64,000 nucleotides of DNA from Vanessa cardui (taxonomy: Eukaryota; Arthropoda; Insecta; Lepidoptera; Nymphalidae), in the NCBI RefSeq assembly GCF_905220365.1, contig NC_061154.1, positions 186,001 to 250,000 on the forward strand, given 5' to 3'. Of this stretch, positions 60,801 through 64,000 are shown in pieces; the first letter of the stretch is position 1; every line of letters starts with the position of its first letter. The notes under the pieces are model-generated. The model saw only the letters and a program-made list of their open reading frames with translations, did no database searches and was not told the DNA's origin. The position numbers were made by a program, and so were the translations under genes.

Positions 60801-61169
60801 AAGCTTGATGGGTGGGCACTGGAACACCCTCGGGTTGGATATAAACTGAACAAATGGCTTCACCGTATTGGTTTCGGGCCGTACAAGTGTATTCTCCTTC
60901 ATCGCCGGGTCCTATTTGCTTGATGAGTAGAGATACATCGCCAGTTTGCTCATTGTAACTCATGCTGTATTTGTTGCATTCTACCAAAGGAGCCTTTTTT
61001 CTGGTCCATGAAACAACAGGCGTTGGGTTTCCTCTAAGTTTTCCTTCAAATTTAGCGTTGCCACCTTGCGCAAATCTTGCATTTTTAAATATCTGCTCGA
61101 AAATAGGTGGAGACAAATCTCCATGTCTCCCAGAAGTAATCGGTATGCGTTCGCCACCAGCGCTTTCAA
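1..61169 (-). CDS. sls: sallimus (kettin/titin-like giant muscle protein), 33 exons, partial at both ends
   Basis: One minus-strand gene fills the window. Its product is a sarcomeric protein that in insects links Z-disc actin to the thick filament and sets passive stiffness. Order of parts: Ig1-Ig35 with kettin-type linkers, PEVK repeats, Ig36-Ig40, a helical module, an acidic spacer, then long 156-residue repeats. I placed 33 exons by hand. Every donor/acceptor pair is GT/AG and every exon length fits the incoming and outgoing phase, about 42.5 kb of coding sequence or 14,190 residues. Identification rests on family knowledge of insect Sls: the segment around GDLSPPIFEQIFKNARFAQG is typical of its Ig1, and 35 Ig domains before PEVK is the kettin count. 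The N-terminus and the C-terminal Ig/FN3 region are not in view. Isoforms are expected; three possible early ends are listed separately. Confidence 0.95.
6102..15456 (-). repeat. 468-bp tandem array (C units, about 20 copies) in exon 33
   Basis: Unit boundaries fall every 468 bp from 6565 to 14989 (19 positions), plus a hybrid unit at the left end. Copies from about 10777 to 14988 are nearly identical; those from 6565 to 10776 mix two sub-variants. The last unit (14989-15456), nearest the exon start, is visibly diverged and shortened. Each unit holds two related halves of 74 and 82 codons. Confidence 0.95.
15854..16912 (-). other. Intron between exons 32 and 33
   Basis: 1,059 bp, AT-rich, GTGAGT donor and ..aatactgtag acceptor. 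The junction makes a GAT (Asp) codon, and the upstream acceptor candidate ..acaaag would bring in a stop. Nothing else is recognised inside. Confidence 0.8.
16913..22681 (-). CDS. sls: sls exon 32: long acidic Glu/Thr/Ser/Ile-rich spacer
   Basis: A 5,769-nt single exon, phase 1-1 (acceptor ..gtgtattcacag, donor GTGAGT), 1,923 codons. After a basic start (VRTKRKKHKKQRV) it has no Ig or FN3 domain. It is a diverged repeat series about 40-45 residues apart, built on motifs such as ITTSEIIAIEDETKI, IDTTEIIPFEVETIL and VTEIFPAETEIYLK: a hydrophobic-Thr-Glu core followed by acidic residues. It is strongly negative and likely disordered and extensible. It differs from the exon 33 repeats by low copy-to-copy identity. 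Drosophila Sls also has long low-complexity sequence between its elastic blocks. Confidence 0.9.
22682..23501 (-). other. Intron between exons 31 and 32
   Basis: 820 bp of AT-rich sequence. No further exon with usable phase, no RNA gene and no repeat was seen. Confidence 0.7.
23502..23537 (-). CDS. sls: sls exon 31: 36-nt small exon, probable cassette
   Basis: Acceptor ..atattgttgcag and donor GTAAGT enclose 36 nt, phase 1-1, reading D-L-T-H-T-S-D-E-S-N-R-E. Exon 30 can also join exon 32 directly in the same phase, so this acidic 12-residue insert could be optional. Confidence 0.65.
23623..23683 (-). CDS. sls: sls exon 30: 61-nt small exon
   Basis: Acceptor ..gacatttcag, phase 0 in, matching exon 29; donor GTAAAA, phase 1 out, matching exons 31 and 32. 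It encodes MIEQSSTEELAQTSTIKVMK, a Ser/Thr-rich linker. The phase logic makes it necessary between exons 29 and 32. Confidence 0.75.
23845..24026 (-). terminator. Candidate alternative 3' end after exon 29
   Basis: Reading past the exon 29 donor adds nine residues and stops with TAA at 23999-23997. AATAAA follows at 23850-23845, about 147 nt on. This could give an isoform ending after the helical module, without the long acidic and 156-residue repeats. The donor (GTAACT) is only moderate, so partial read-through is plausible. The next 160 bp up to exon 30 show nothing else. Confidence 0.35.
24027..25006 (-). CDS. sls: sls exon 29: Ig40 second half and conserved helical module
   Basis: Phase 1 in and phase 0 out (acceptor ..attgtttcag, donor GTAACT). 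It completes Ig40 (DIVWYKDDTVI, GTYKCKAVSDIG). A T/E-rich spacer of about 70 residues follows. Then comes a mostly helical, non-repetitive module with the motifs EFGPGESPLRELAKIGYMLR, FPALRVPQSQSALVNLVERQ, VGFRAFMKMVELKHAAVEEV and THLYPEDFKPRAWE. I recall a similar block in Drosophila Sls; its function is not known to me. Without splicing, the frame continues through VTVKSPFLR to a stop at 23997. Confidence 0.9.
25007..25850 (-). other. Intron between exons 28 and 29
   Basis: 844 bp. It contains a GC-richer stretch around 25480-25760 with short minus-strand frames but no usable acceptor/donor pair in phase, and a poly(T) run near 25418. No feature is supported. Confidence 0.6.
25851..25955 (-). 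CDS. sls: sls exon 28: first half of Ig40
   Basis: Symmetric phase 1-1 exon of 105 nt (acceptor ..gtcattgcag, donor GTAAAC). It encodes ASQSVPTFIQQILEERVTEE and ESVTFEAIYRGNPTP. With exon 29 it reads NPTPDIVWYKDD, a canonical Ig C-C' strand junction, which supports both splice sites. Confidence 0.87.
26286..26360 (-). CDS. sls: sls exon 27: 75-nt conserved linker
   Basis: Symmetric phase 1-1 exon (acceptor ..gttttttaag, donor GTAAAT). It encodes SVVGTRDYRKPEWVTHMEEL and QAALK. The short RKPEWVTxMEE linker with its Trp looks conserved, and its hydrophobic spacing suggests a helix leading into Ig40. Confidence 0.85.
26361..26881 (-). other. Intron between exons 26 and 27, with possible alternative last exon
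   Basis: 520 bp. An acceptor (..gatattttcag) at 26747-26748 followed by an in-phase TGA at 26732-26730 and AATAAA at 26691-26686 could form a short terminal exon adding about five residues. The rest is AT-rich intron. Confidence 0.35.
26882..27102 (-). CDS. sls: sls exon 26: rest of Ig39
   Basis: Phase 2 in and phase 1 out (acceptor ..aacgacag, donor GTAAGC). It encodes RLEAKAIGIPKPETRWLKQG, then SILIIPEVYQDDTGEITFEA and CNALGVTSTIAALSVE. It has the Trp core (TRWLKQG) and the late-strand D-x-G motif, but the cysteine sits one residue off the usual place. Confidence 0.88.
27197..27282 (-). CDS. sls: sls exon 25: start of Ig39
   Basis: An 86-nt exon, phase 0 in and phase 2 out (acceptor ..ttatttcag, donor GTTTGC, a weak match). 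It encodes KTSDIEEFAPKIIKALPTVV and STTEGELT, the first strands of Ig39. The APKII..EGE pattern continues directly in exon 26. Confidence 0.85.
27539..27588 (-). CDS. sls: sls exon 24: 50-nt acidic linker exon
   Basis: Acceptor ..ttattttcag, phase 1 in; donor GTAAGT, phase 0 out. It encodes AYEYVPSVSEEEILSDE. It is needed to change phase from exon 23 to exon 25, so it is probably constitutive when those exons are used. Confidence 0.8.
27589..27968 (-). other. Intron between exons 23 and 24
   Basis: 380 bp, AT-rich; nothing recognised. Confidence 0.7.
27969..28877 (-). CDS. sls: sls exon 23: Ig36-Ig38
   Basis: Symmetric phase 1-1 exon of 909 nt (acceptor ..attttgcag, donor GTAGCG). It has three Ig-like domains. 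Ig36 starts at GPIIIQPIKAMTLNENDDFE and lacks the second cysteine (KYEVVIEK). Ig37 starts APTFIKCLQPKRVDVGAVVL (GIITCRAENFGG). Ig38 starts PPEFIVPLKSATVMDGDTIL (NYRCVATNELGSS). Reading past the donor gives 20 residues and a stop at 27910-27912, which I take as chance. Confidence 0.9.
28878..29205 (-). other. Intron between exons 22 and 23
   Basis: 328 bp, AT-rich; nothing recognised. Confidence 0.7.
29206..33327 (-). CDS. sls: sls exon 22: PEVK elastic region
   Basis: A 4.1-kb exon, phase 1-1 (acceptor ..attattacag, donor GTAAAG; a GTGTGG six bases downstream also fits). The first 290 residues are a K/E/T-rich lead with W-R-K-K motifs. Then come 16 tandem units of about 56 residues with the pattern KWRTGKQRPKEEQPVEEVVL, KPVPKTKAPEEELPQAVQLK, PTVKERPKEDEGPKEV. 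Some units carry an extra 20-residue block (EEVQPVEEVVLKPVPKTKAP). Pro, Glu, Val and Lys dominate, as in titin PEVK springs, which are disordered and extensible. There is no Ig fold. Confidence 0.93.
29345..32475 (-). repeat. 168-bp in-frame tandem repeat array (16 units) in the PEVK exon
   Basis: The basic period is 168 bp (56 codons), with a 60-bp optional subunit giving 228-bp or longer units. The unit Trp context varies between KWRTGK and KWPTGK in a patterned order. A 564-bp block of three units occurs twice in tandem (about 30121-30684 and 30685-31248). Confidence 0.92.
33390..33461. repeat. (AT)n simple repeat, duplicated
   Basis: Two runs of alternating AT (about 33394-33416 and 33421-33443), each preceded by ATCAATA, then a third shorter run. 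The block sits 60 bp upstream of the exon 22 acceptor on the coding strand. It is probably length-polymorphic. Confidence 0.85.
40411..41151. mobile_element. Non-autonomous foldback/MITE-like element with 10-bp target duplication
   Basis: The direct repeat GATTATTTGA flanks the element (40411-40420 and 41142-41151). Inside it the ends are inverted: the left end contains CGGAAAATTC and CTAAAACGATTCGTCTAAAA, and the right end read on the minus strand contains CGGAAAATTCGACTAAAAC and AATTCGTCTAAAAGAATTC. Both arms consist of repeated units of about 14 bp (AATTCGACTAAAAC type), about 150 bp on the left and 100 bp on the right. The centre is T-rich/GTT-rich low-complexity sequence without a coding frame. 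A 10-bp duplication with long subrepeat arms fits foldback or Mutator-like non-autonomous elements; the family is not identified. Confidence 0.75.
41302..41431 (-). promoter_or_regulatory. Candidate internal promoter with non-coding first exon
   Basis: On the minus strand TATATAAG lies at 41431-41424, followed by a GC-richer stretch and two good donors: GTAAGT at 41334-41329 and another at 41307-41302. This could start a transcript that skips kettin and begins at the PEVK exon. Lepidopteran annotations have described kettin and titin as neighbouring genes, which would agree. It is an inference from core signals only. Confidence 0.25.
43593..43732 (-). terminator. Candidate kettin-isoform stop and poly(A) signal
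   Basis: Reading past the exon 21 donor gives S-K-T then TAG at 43724-43722, right after the last strand of Ig35. An AATAAA lies at 43598-43593, about 125 nt downstream. In Drosophila, kettin is the sls product ending after Ig35, so this is the expected place for an alternative 3' end. More AATAAA copies lie near 42829 and 42846, so the 3' UTR could be longer. Seen: stop and signal. Inferred: their use. Confidence 0.5.
43733..43862 (-). CDS. sls: sls exon 21: second half of Ig35 (end of kettin part)
   Basis: Phase 0 in, phase 1 out (acceptor ..tatttacag, donor GTAAGA). It encodes MIHEGNNAVLLIGNTYEEDT and TFTCRATTAAGQVETSAKLV, closing the 35th Ig domain. Exons 1-21 sum to about 4,765 residues, close to kettin. 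When spliced on, it joins exon 22 in phase 1. When not spliced, translation ends four codons later; see the terminator entry. Confidence 0.9.
43863..44180 (-). other. Intron inside Ig35
   Basis: 318 bp, phase 0, between exons 20 and 21; no other feature seen. Confidence 0.75.
44181..45504 (-). CDS. sls: sls exon 20: linker, Ig32-Ig34 and first half of Ig35
   Basis: Phase 2 in and phase 0 out (acceptor ..atttcag, donor GTGAGT). After a T/E/V-rich linker it encodes Ig32 (PPVFTKKMQPCRVFEHEQAR), Ig33 (PPSFTLTAQNVNVTAGQLVR), Ig34 (PPEIIEPLKDKVVTEGQAIE) and the start of Ig35 (LPTLTPLRDVVVYEGQPAQF to PETPDFQ). Ig33 and Ig34 have both cysteines (KYECVA, DYKCVA). Ig32 has VFAAVAENRGG instead of YxC. 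Confidence 0.93.
45593..45923 (-). CDS. sls: sls exon 19: charged helical linker between Ig31 and Ig32
   Basis: Phase 1 in, phase 2 out (acceptor ..gattatacag, donor GTACGT; the GTATTT three bases on does not fit exon 20). It encodes about 110 residues with no Ig fold, starting WYDETTQYQRTETELEKTFE and running through KPKLIKDAETEWQQTVKKKK to SVARSMAQKYEDN. The high E/K/Q content without Pro or Gly suggests a long helix or coiled coil. It separates the kettin-type array from the last four Ig domains. Confidence 0.9.
45990..46007 (-). CDS. sls: sls exon 18: 18-nt microexon
   Basis: A pyrimidine-rich acceptor (..cttctatcgccttag) is followed by 18 nt and a GTATGT donor. In the incoming phase 1 it reads P-S-D-S-S-K and hands on one base, giving Ala with exon 19. 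It is a symmetric 1-1 unit, so inclusion adds six residues and skipping keeps the frame. I saw it only from splice signals and phase; transcript evidence would settle it. Confidence 0.6.
46252..46438 (-). CDS. sls: sls exon 17: second half of Ig31
   Basis: Phase 0 in, phase 1 out (acceptor ..attccgcag, donor GTAAGT). It encodes GSRYKLTYDGMYHLDIPKTR and YDTGKIEVIARSSVGEALAT. The second Ig cysteine is replaced (IEVIA for YTCRA). The tail VIPRHDDYRGVLKNAPR is a basic linker towards exons 18-19. Confidence 0.9.
46557..46728 (-). CDS. sls: sls exon 16: first half of Ig31
   Basis: A 172-nt exon, phase 2 in and phase 0 out (acceptor ..ttccag, donor GTAAGG). It encodes GPEQAVEETKPRSAPVFVSR and the first Ig31 strands (VEEGEWARFCCRVTGHPKPR, VMWLINGNTIVN). 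Ig31 has the GHPKPR turn of ordinary titin Ig domains, so the EPxxDP kettin type ends with Ig30. Confidence 0.9.
46807..47038 (-). CDS. sls: sls exon 15: second half of Ig30 and linker
   Basis: Phase 1 in and phase 2 out (acceptor ..atttccag, donor GTGAGT). It encodes NRFTPIYDFGYVAMNFGWVY, EYLCRATNLYGMDETRAVIK and a linker ending EKIREMEASWQV. The phase-2 donor is required because only it fits the exon 16 frame. Confidence 0.9.
47250..47537 (-). CDS. sls: sls exon 14: linker and first half of Ig30
   Basis: Symmetric phase 1-1 exon of 288 nt (acceptor ..tttaatag, donor GTAAGT). It encodes QLPDIILQNQVPKGMKKSEA and the first half of Ig30 (PPRFVTQIQSQTTLIEMEST to VEWFFNGKPLLH). Confidence 0.91.
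47611..49018 (-). CDS. sls: sls exon 13: Ig26 second half, Ig27-Ig29
   Basis: Phase 0 in, phase 1 out (acceptor ..tttttag, donor GTAAGT). It begins VEWYWNGKSLKAGSRF, completing Ig26, and encodes three more modules starting PPEFTTTPSD, PPRFTVEIKD and PPKFITQIQS. The linkers keep the motif ILESQLPKGMEG / ILESQLPQGMSG. All three complete domains have both conserved cysteines. Confidence 0.94.
49101..49295 (-). CDS. sls: sls exon 12: linker and first half of Ig26
   Basis: A 195-nt exon, phase 0-0 (acceptor ..tttaag, donor GTATGT). It encodes GMEGGLQKLQTLEDSMIRRK and the start of Ig26 (APVFTVPLSNIENLREGENA to TPTDDPNLK). The phase switches from 1 to 0 here, unlike exons 3-10. Confidence 0.91.
49387..51890 (-). 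CDS. sls: sls exon 11: Ig19 second half and Ig20-Ig25
   Basis: The largest kettin exon, 2,504 nt, phase 1 in and phase 0 out (acceptor ..aattcacag, donor GTAATT). It completes Ig19 (GSRFRTTHDFGFVTLDINSV) and encodes six more linker-Ig modules, beginning APIFTTHLKS, TPVFISHLNN, KPEWVVPVAP, PPEFVTVFQD, KPKFTTHIQS and PPKFITQIQD. It ends ENLILDSQLPR. Ig22 starts with an unusual PEW instead of PxF, and its first Cys position is Gly (HLEGQVEP). Confidence 0.94.
52117..52368 (-). CDS. sls: sls exon 10: linker and first half of Ig19
   Basis: Symmetric phase 1-1 exon of 252 nt (acceptor ..tttattag, donor GTATGT). It encodes the linker TKASIQMDTQHPEGMKKIQK and the first half of Ig19 (KPIFTQVLTGPSELWEGQHA to RFEWYINGVELKM). 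The domain is completed in exon 11. Confidence 0.9.
52461..53261 (-). CDS. sls: sls exon 9: Ig17 and Ig18
   Basis: Symmetric phase 1-1 exon of 801 nt (acceptor ..tttgcag, donor GTAAAT). It has two linker-plus-Ig modules. Ig17 begins PPRFVTELRGTTHVFEGQTA and Ig18 begins RPVFTQPLQNIDNIQEGQTA, ending MCRASNLLGEAVTTAAMKI. Ig17 has YSVKAINALG where most domains have YTCRA, so the second conserved cysteine is replaced by Val-Ser there. Confidence 0.92.
53440..53835 (-). CDS. sls: sls exon 8: linker and Ig16
   Basis: Symmetric phase 1-1 exon of 396 nt (acceptor ..tttctag, donor GTGAGT). It encodes a linker (MASLYLDTLDEQRLKKIKEL) and Ig16 (RPVFLTALTSLENLKEGDRA to YMCKATNKLGEAVNTCTLKV). Exons 7 and 8 share the string YAEDSGTYMCKATN, so they are close paralogues. 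Confidence 0.92.
53917..54315 (-). CDS. sls: sls exon 7: linker and Ig15
   Basis: Symmetric phase 1-1 exon of 399 nt (acceptor ..ttttttag, donor GTATGT). It encodes a linker (KESIIRDTQHESALEKIQYL) and Ig15 (KPQFGKPLKNVHVAEGQSIH, then FKTTYDFGYVALDVLYAYAE and YMCKATNAVGEAV). It is almost the same size and layout as exons 6 and 8, suggesting ancestral exon duplication. Confidence 0.92.
54601..55002 (-). CDS. sls: sls exon 6: linker and Ig14
   Basis: Symmetric phase 1-1 exon of 402 nt (acceptor ..ttttttag, donor GTAAGT). It encodes one linker (..ALQKIRQLEDTSRYQRREEV) and one complete Ig domain (APRFITQLNGPSKLVEGQSA to VINNLGQATSSIKLN). One-linker-one-domain exons in a single phase are easy to duplicate or skip without a frameshift. 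Confidence 0.92.
55129..55272 (-). CDS. sls: sls exon 5: second half of Ig13
   Basis: A 144-nt symmetric phase 1-1 exon (acceptor ..attttcag, donor GTAAGC). It encodes SNRITTMHDFGYVALNMKYV through DSGTYTCRAINELGEAVTSS. It finishes the Ig13 fold begun in exon 4, so skipping it would break that domain. Confidence 0.92.
55353..57209 (-). CDS. sls: sls exon 4: Ig9-Ig12 and first half of Ig13
   Basis: Symmetric phase 1-1 exon (acceptor ..ttttctag, donor GTAAGT). It opens with a linker (RSSIDTSSIHRGLYEKTRQI) and encodes four complete kettin-type Ig domains plus the first half of Ig13, up to WLRNGVSIEA. Each domain keeps the Cys in the ECRLEP strand, the Trp of VEWF/VEWY and the Cys of YTCRA. Confidence 0.93.
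57293..58657 (-). CDS. sls: sls exon 3: Ig5 second half, Ig6, Ig7, Ig8
   Basis: Phase 1 in and phase 1 out (acceptor ..cattttag, donor GTAAGT), so the exon is symmetric. It completes Ig5 (SSRFTSVFRFGYISLDML) and encodes three full Ig domains, each starting RPQF/RPEF/KPRF. They are separated by linkers of about 35 residues with the kettin pattern of a TSQHPESLxxIQQLEDYSKY type. Family knowledge: these regular linkers let kettin Ig domains follow actin protomers. Confidence 0.93.
58658..59179 (-). other. Intron inside Ig5
   Basis: 522 bp, phase 1, AT-rich; no other feature seen. Confidence 0.75.
59180..59409 (-). CDS. sls: sls exon 2: linker and first half of Ig5
   Basis: Acceptor ..attttag, phase 2 in; donor GTAAGT, phase 1 out. 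The exon encodes the linker PAPGPEIIYLRHVERARPYV and the first half of Ig5 (PPPQFIVPLKS to EWLKNGQSIEA). This is the first domain with the kettin EPVGDPTMRIEW signature. The Ig fold is split by a phase-1 intron just before the SSRF motif. Confidence 0.92.
59510..61169 (-). CDS. sls: sls exon 1 in window: Ig1-Ig4
   Basis: The exon enters in phase 1 after acceptor ..gttgcag and leaves in phase 2 at donor GTAAGT. It encodes about 553 residues. A short leader (ESAGGERIPITSGRHGDLSP) precedes Ig1. Ig1 carries the EGEYTC cysteine motif and is followed by a charged linker with an FEYRLLREVSFRE motif also seen in Drosophila Sls. Ig2, Ig3 (DSGVVTC) and Ig4 (DAAWYQCTAQN) follow, then a proline-rich linker ending PRPTKIIEPE. 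These four Ig domains lack the EPxxDP kettin signature and form the N-terminal group. The frame is open upstream only to the acceptor, so the initiator Met must come from another exon. Confidence 0.93.
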
Positions 61170-64000
61170 CTGCAACAATTAAAGAAGTATAAATATATAT
61201 CAAATGTCTGCAAAAGTTAAAAGAGAACTTAATATCTAAAATGATTCTGAAAACATGAGTTGTCTCATACTTAGACGCGACATAAAATATTCGCTTTAAT
61301 TGATTACAGACTTTTACAAGAATGTCTACATAATCTGAAGATAATCTGATATAAATATATGGCGCACTCGGCTATAAAACCCTCGATTCTCGGATACGAG
61401 TGAGTCAGCGGTGGCGAGGCGCTCGAGCTCTTTGCGCCCGGCTATTTTCGTACACAACACTCGGATCTTATTACGAACTCCATTTCAGTAGACAAGTACA
61501 CGACTTACGAACATATTTACGCAACATCTAAAAAAAATAATTCAATCATTATTATTTTTTTAATCAACATGTTCTTTACAAAATTATTGTATTTAAGTTT
61601 TGTACATAATATCTAAGAGTCAAGATAAAACTTAAGTATTTTTAAATTGTAATGATATAAATTTCATAACAATATAAGACATATTTATACATATGTACAC
61701 ATTATACGCGCTATACCCGCATCGCACTTGCGAAACGAGCAACCGGTTGCGCGGCCCGTCGCGGCAATTCCCAATAAACTTATCATTTTAATTCAATACA
61801 TGTTCTGCCAAATATATTTACAAGCTCATTACTTGCTATAATTAATTTTTAAAAACTTCTTTAATTTCGTAAAGGGATATGTGATAAAAGAATCTTAAGT
61901 TTCATTACTTCAGTATATAGATGTAAACATCATTTATAATTTCATTGTTTAGACAAATATTTGGTGGTAACCACAGTTTGTGCCAAGAAGCCTATTTTAC
62001 AGGCACGGTGCTGCTGGGCGGCGACGATATTGATACACCTGGATATTATTTTAAAGTCAAGATCACTGCACTTCGAAGTTTCCTGACCATTCGTGTTACA
62101 CACAAACGTATCGGGTATGTGTCCACTAGATCCTAGTTGTTAAGCGAATTTTGTCCATTAAATATACGAGGTATTTGACGAAGTATGTGCGTTTATTGTA
62201 CAGGATACTAGAGGCTCGCTGGACGGCTTTAATAATATCCTAAAAACATACAAACATTTCTTGCAGGTTTTCAATAACACAGTGCCAGGACCACTATTAT
62301 TATATTCTTTGGCAAATCAATGGCAATTAGAATTCTGAATGTTATTTTATTAGACAAATGATTTGCCACGTTATTTAATTGTATATTTGTGTTCGTACGG
62401 TATAACATATAACTTTGCGCTAAATTCGTTTTATATCAACAAAATAATATAAATATATTTTTTAAATAATGTATCTAATCACGACTACGCTGTGCGAGAC
62501 CCCGACGCCCGTTACTTAATTTGCATTTCGTCTAGTTTAAAACTTAACGTTCAATATCAATAATTAGCATACCGCAAATCGTCTAAAGTCATAAAATTTG
62601 ATCTGCCGTGGCAGCTGCTCGGCAGCGCGGGCCAACAGGGAACATTTTCCAAGCTTTAAGTAAGCCGAGCTATTTGGACGGCGCAGTCAGTCGGTGGGCG
62701 TCCGTTGGCTCCCGCCCAAGATACGTCAGTGTTATGAAATAACACATTTAGATATGTTTTTTTCTATAAATATTTTTGTATATTCTAACGGTAACATTTA
62801 AATATAATATATCCTTCATTTTATTATTTACTTGAAACTAGTTTATGCAAAAAGTCTAAAAGTATTACTCGAGAACAAATTGTAGTCATTGTTTTTGGTC
62901 ATTGGTATTTTATCATCATCTCAATAATCCGAACGTGTGCTGGACGTAAGCTATAATCTAAATCGCACCTGAGCCGCGCGAGACAAAGACGACTTCGGAG
63001 ATATGTCCGAAGAGAACGGTACATTTCGAACCACCGACCATGAAATTAAAAACATTTTTTAAAAAACTTAATGATTTTTAACAAAAAATATGTTAAAATT
63101 CTTTCAATGTGTAGCAGTTTTGCATTAGATGTAATCATCAGTCGCGGGTCCGTTATTAATGAGACTGTTATCCTAACTACGAAATTTTTGAGATGGCTTC
63201 TTAGATAATTGGGAAGTATGAACCGAGGCTTTTACTCAGCGTCAGTAGGAGTGAATATTCTTTTTCAATTATTTGAGCCCGCTTTTCCCGCACCGTGGTA
63301 AGCTTTGCGCGTGAATTCTATCAATTCCCGCAGTTCTATAATATAAGTATTTTTATAATACCCTCAAATTCTGCACTCGCGTAGATAAGTGGATTAAGTA
63401 TGTGTCAATTATAAAAGCAACCAAATGTTCAGTAAGGAACAATTTGCCGAATCCTAAAAATAATGCAGATTGGCCCAAAGCTGTTAGAGCTACTTACACG
63501 TGCGAGGCATTTTTGGAGTCACAACCGAATCTCATAAATAAATATATTAATGATTATTTTAAATTTTTCCTTGGTGTTATACGTGAAGAGAGTTGCTAAT
63601 TGTATTAGCGTTATCTTTGTTTTACCTAATTCCAGAAAAGAGCCGTAAATAAAGTGAAATTAATATCTTGTAATGTTTTCCAAACCGGCAATATTTTATT
63701 CATATATCCGTACCCAGATCCAGTTCCGAAATGACATATCCGTAACGTTGCTGGCATAAACAACAAGTATAACGCTTATACCACAGCAAGTAGCAAGTAC
63801 TACAACGATGAAATGTAATTATGTCTCTATCTCTCTAGTAAATTATTTTACACAAAATGGGGTCTCGATACTCAGTGCTTACGGATTCTGTCCGTCGGAG
63901 CTCGTAGCAGACAAAGAGGCGAGGGTATGAACTCGAATCGGAGAGAATCTGAATTGTATCTGTCAATTTCAGTTTCTTACAAATGTAGACCTAAAGCTGG
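61170..64000 (-). other. Upstream region or first intron(s) of sls
   Basis: 2.8 kb without a clear gene. It holds a plus-strand TATA-like site (61372-61379), a GC-rich patch (about 62605-62720), and three tiny minus-strand ATG-to-donor segments that fit exon 1's phase (61283-61271, 61527-61509 and 63510-63498). No Q-rich N-terminal coding sequence like that of Drosophila Sls is visible. The real first coding exon may be outside the window. Plus-strand frames at 61945-62136 and 63402-63599 have no recognisable features. Confidence 0.6.

Noticed and set aside
61945..62136. 63-codon plus-strand frame
   Set aside because: No recognisable motif, AT-rich surroundings and chance length for this size of region.
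63402..63599. 65-codon plus-strand frame near the right edge
   Set aside because: No domain, no promoter or splice support.

Overview
This window is eukaryotic, most likely insect DNA: AT-rich introns with GT/AG borders and one very large gene on the minus strand. The gene is sallimus (sls), the insect titin-like gene whose proximal part encodes kettin. The protein matches insect Sls closely: an Ig1 linker motif, a run of Ig domains with the kettin signature (EGQ-AHFE, EPxxDPxxxxEWF-NG, F-DFGYVxLDI), and exactly 35 Ig domains before an elastic PEVK region. A lepidopteran is my best guess, but the sequence alone does not prove it. In Lepidoptera kettin is a known Z-chromosome gene.

Transcription runs from right to left. 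Thirty-three exons can be placed with matching splice phases across every junction. Exons 1-21 (61169 to 43733) encode Ig1-Ig35, about 4,765 residues, the size of kettin. Reading through the exon 21 donor gives a stop four codons on and a nearby AATAAA, which fits a kettin-only mRNA. A 10.4-kb intron follows, holding a foldback/MITE-like element with a 10-bp target duplication and a possible internal promoter. Exon 22 (33327-29206) is a PEVK elastic segment of 56-residue repeats. Exons 23-29 carry Ig36-Ig40 and a conserved helical module. Exons 30 and 31 are tiny. Exon 32 (22681-16913) is a 1,923-codon acidic low-complexity segment. Exon 33 starts at 15853 and runs open off the left edge.

Exon 33 is the most striking part. 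At least 15.8 kb of uninterrupted coding sequence is built from about 33 tandem 468-bp (156-residue) repeats. They form two homogenised arrays: a 936-bp two-unit higher-order array (1 to about 6.1 kb) and a single-unit array (about 6.1 to 15.0 kb). A hybrid unit joins them and a diverged unit ends the array. Each 156-residue unit is itself a duplication of about 78 residues. The arrangement resembles satellite-DNA evolution, but within a reading frame.

Mechanically, the Ig1-Ig35 part should bind actin near the Z-disc. The PEVK, acidic and 156-residue arrays should form a long extensible spring towards the thick filament. C-terminal Ig/FN3 domains are expected beyond the left edge. The true N-terminal exon was not settled: several tiny candidates fit the phase, but a Q-rich start such as Drosophila Sls has is not visible and may lie beyond the right edge. 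No second protein-coding gene, RNA gene or CRISPR array was found.
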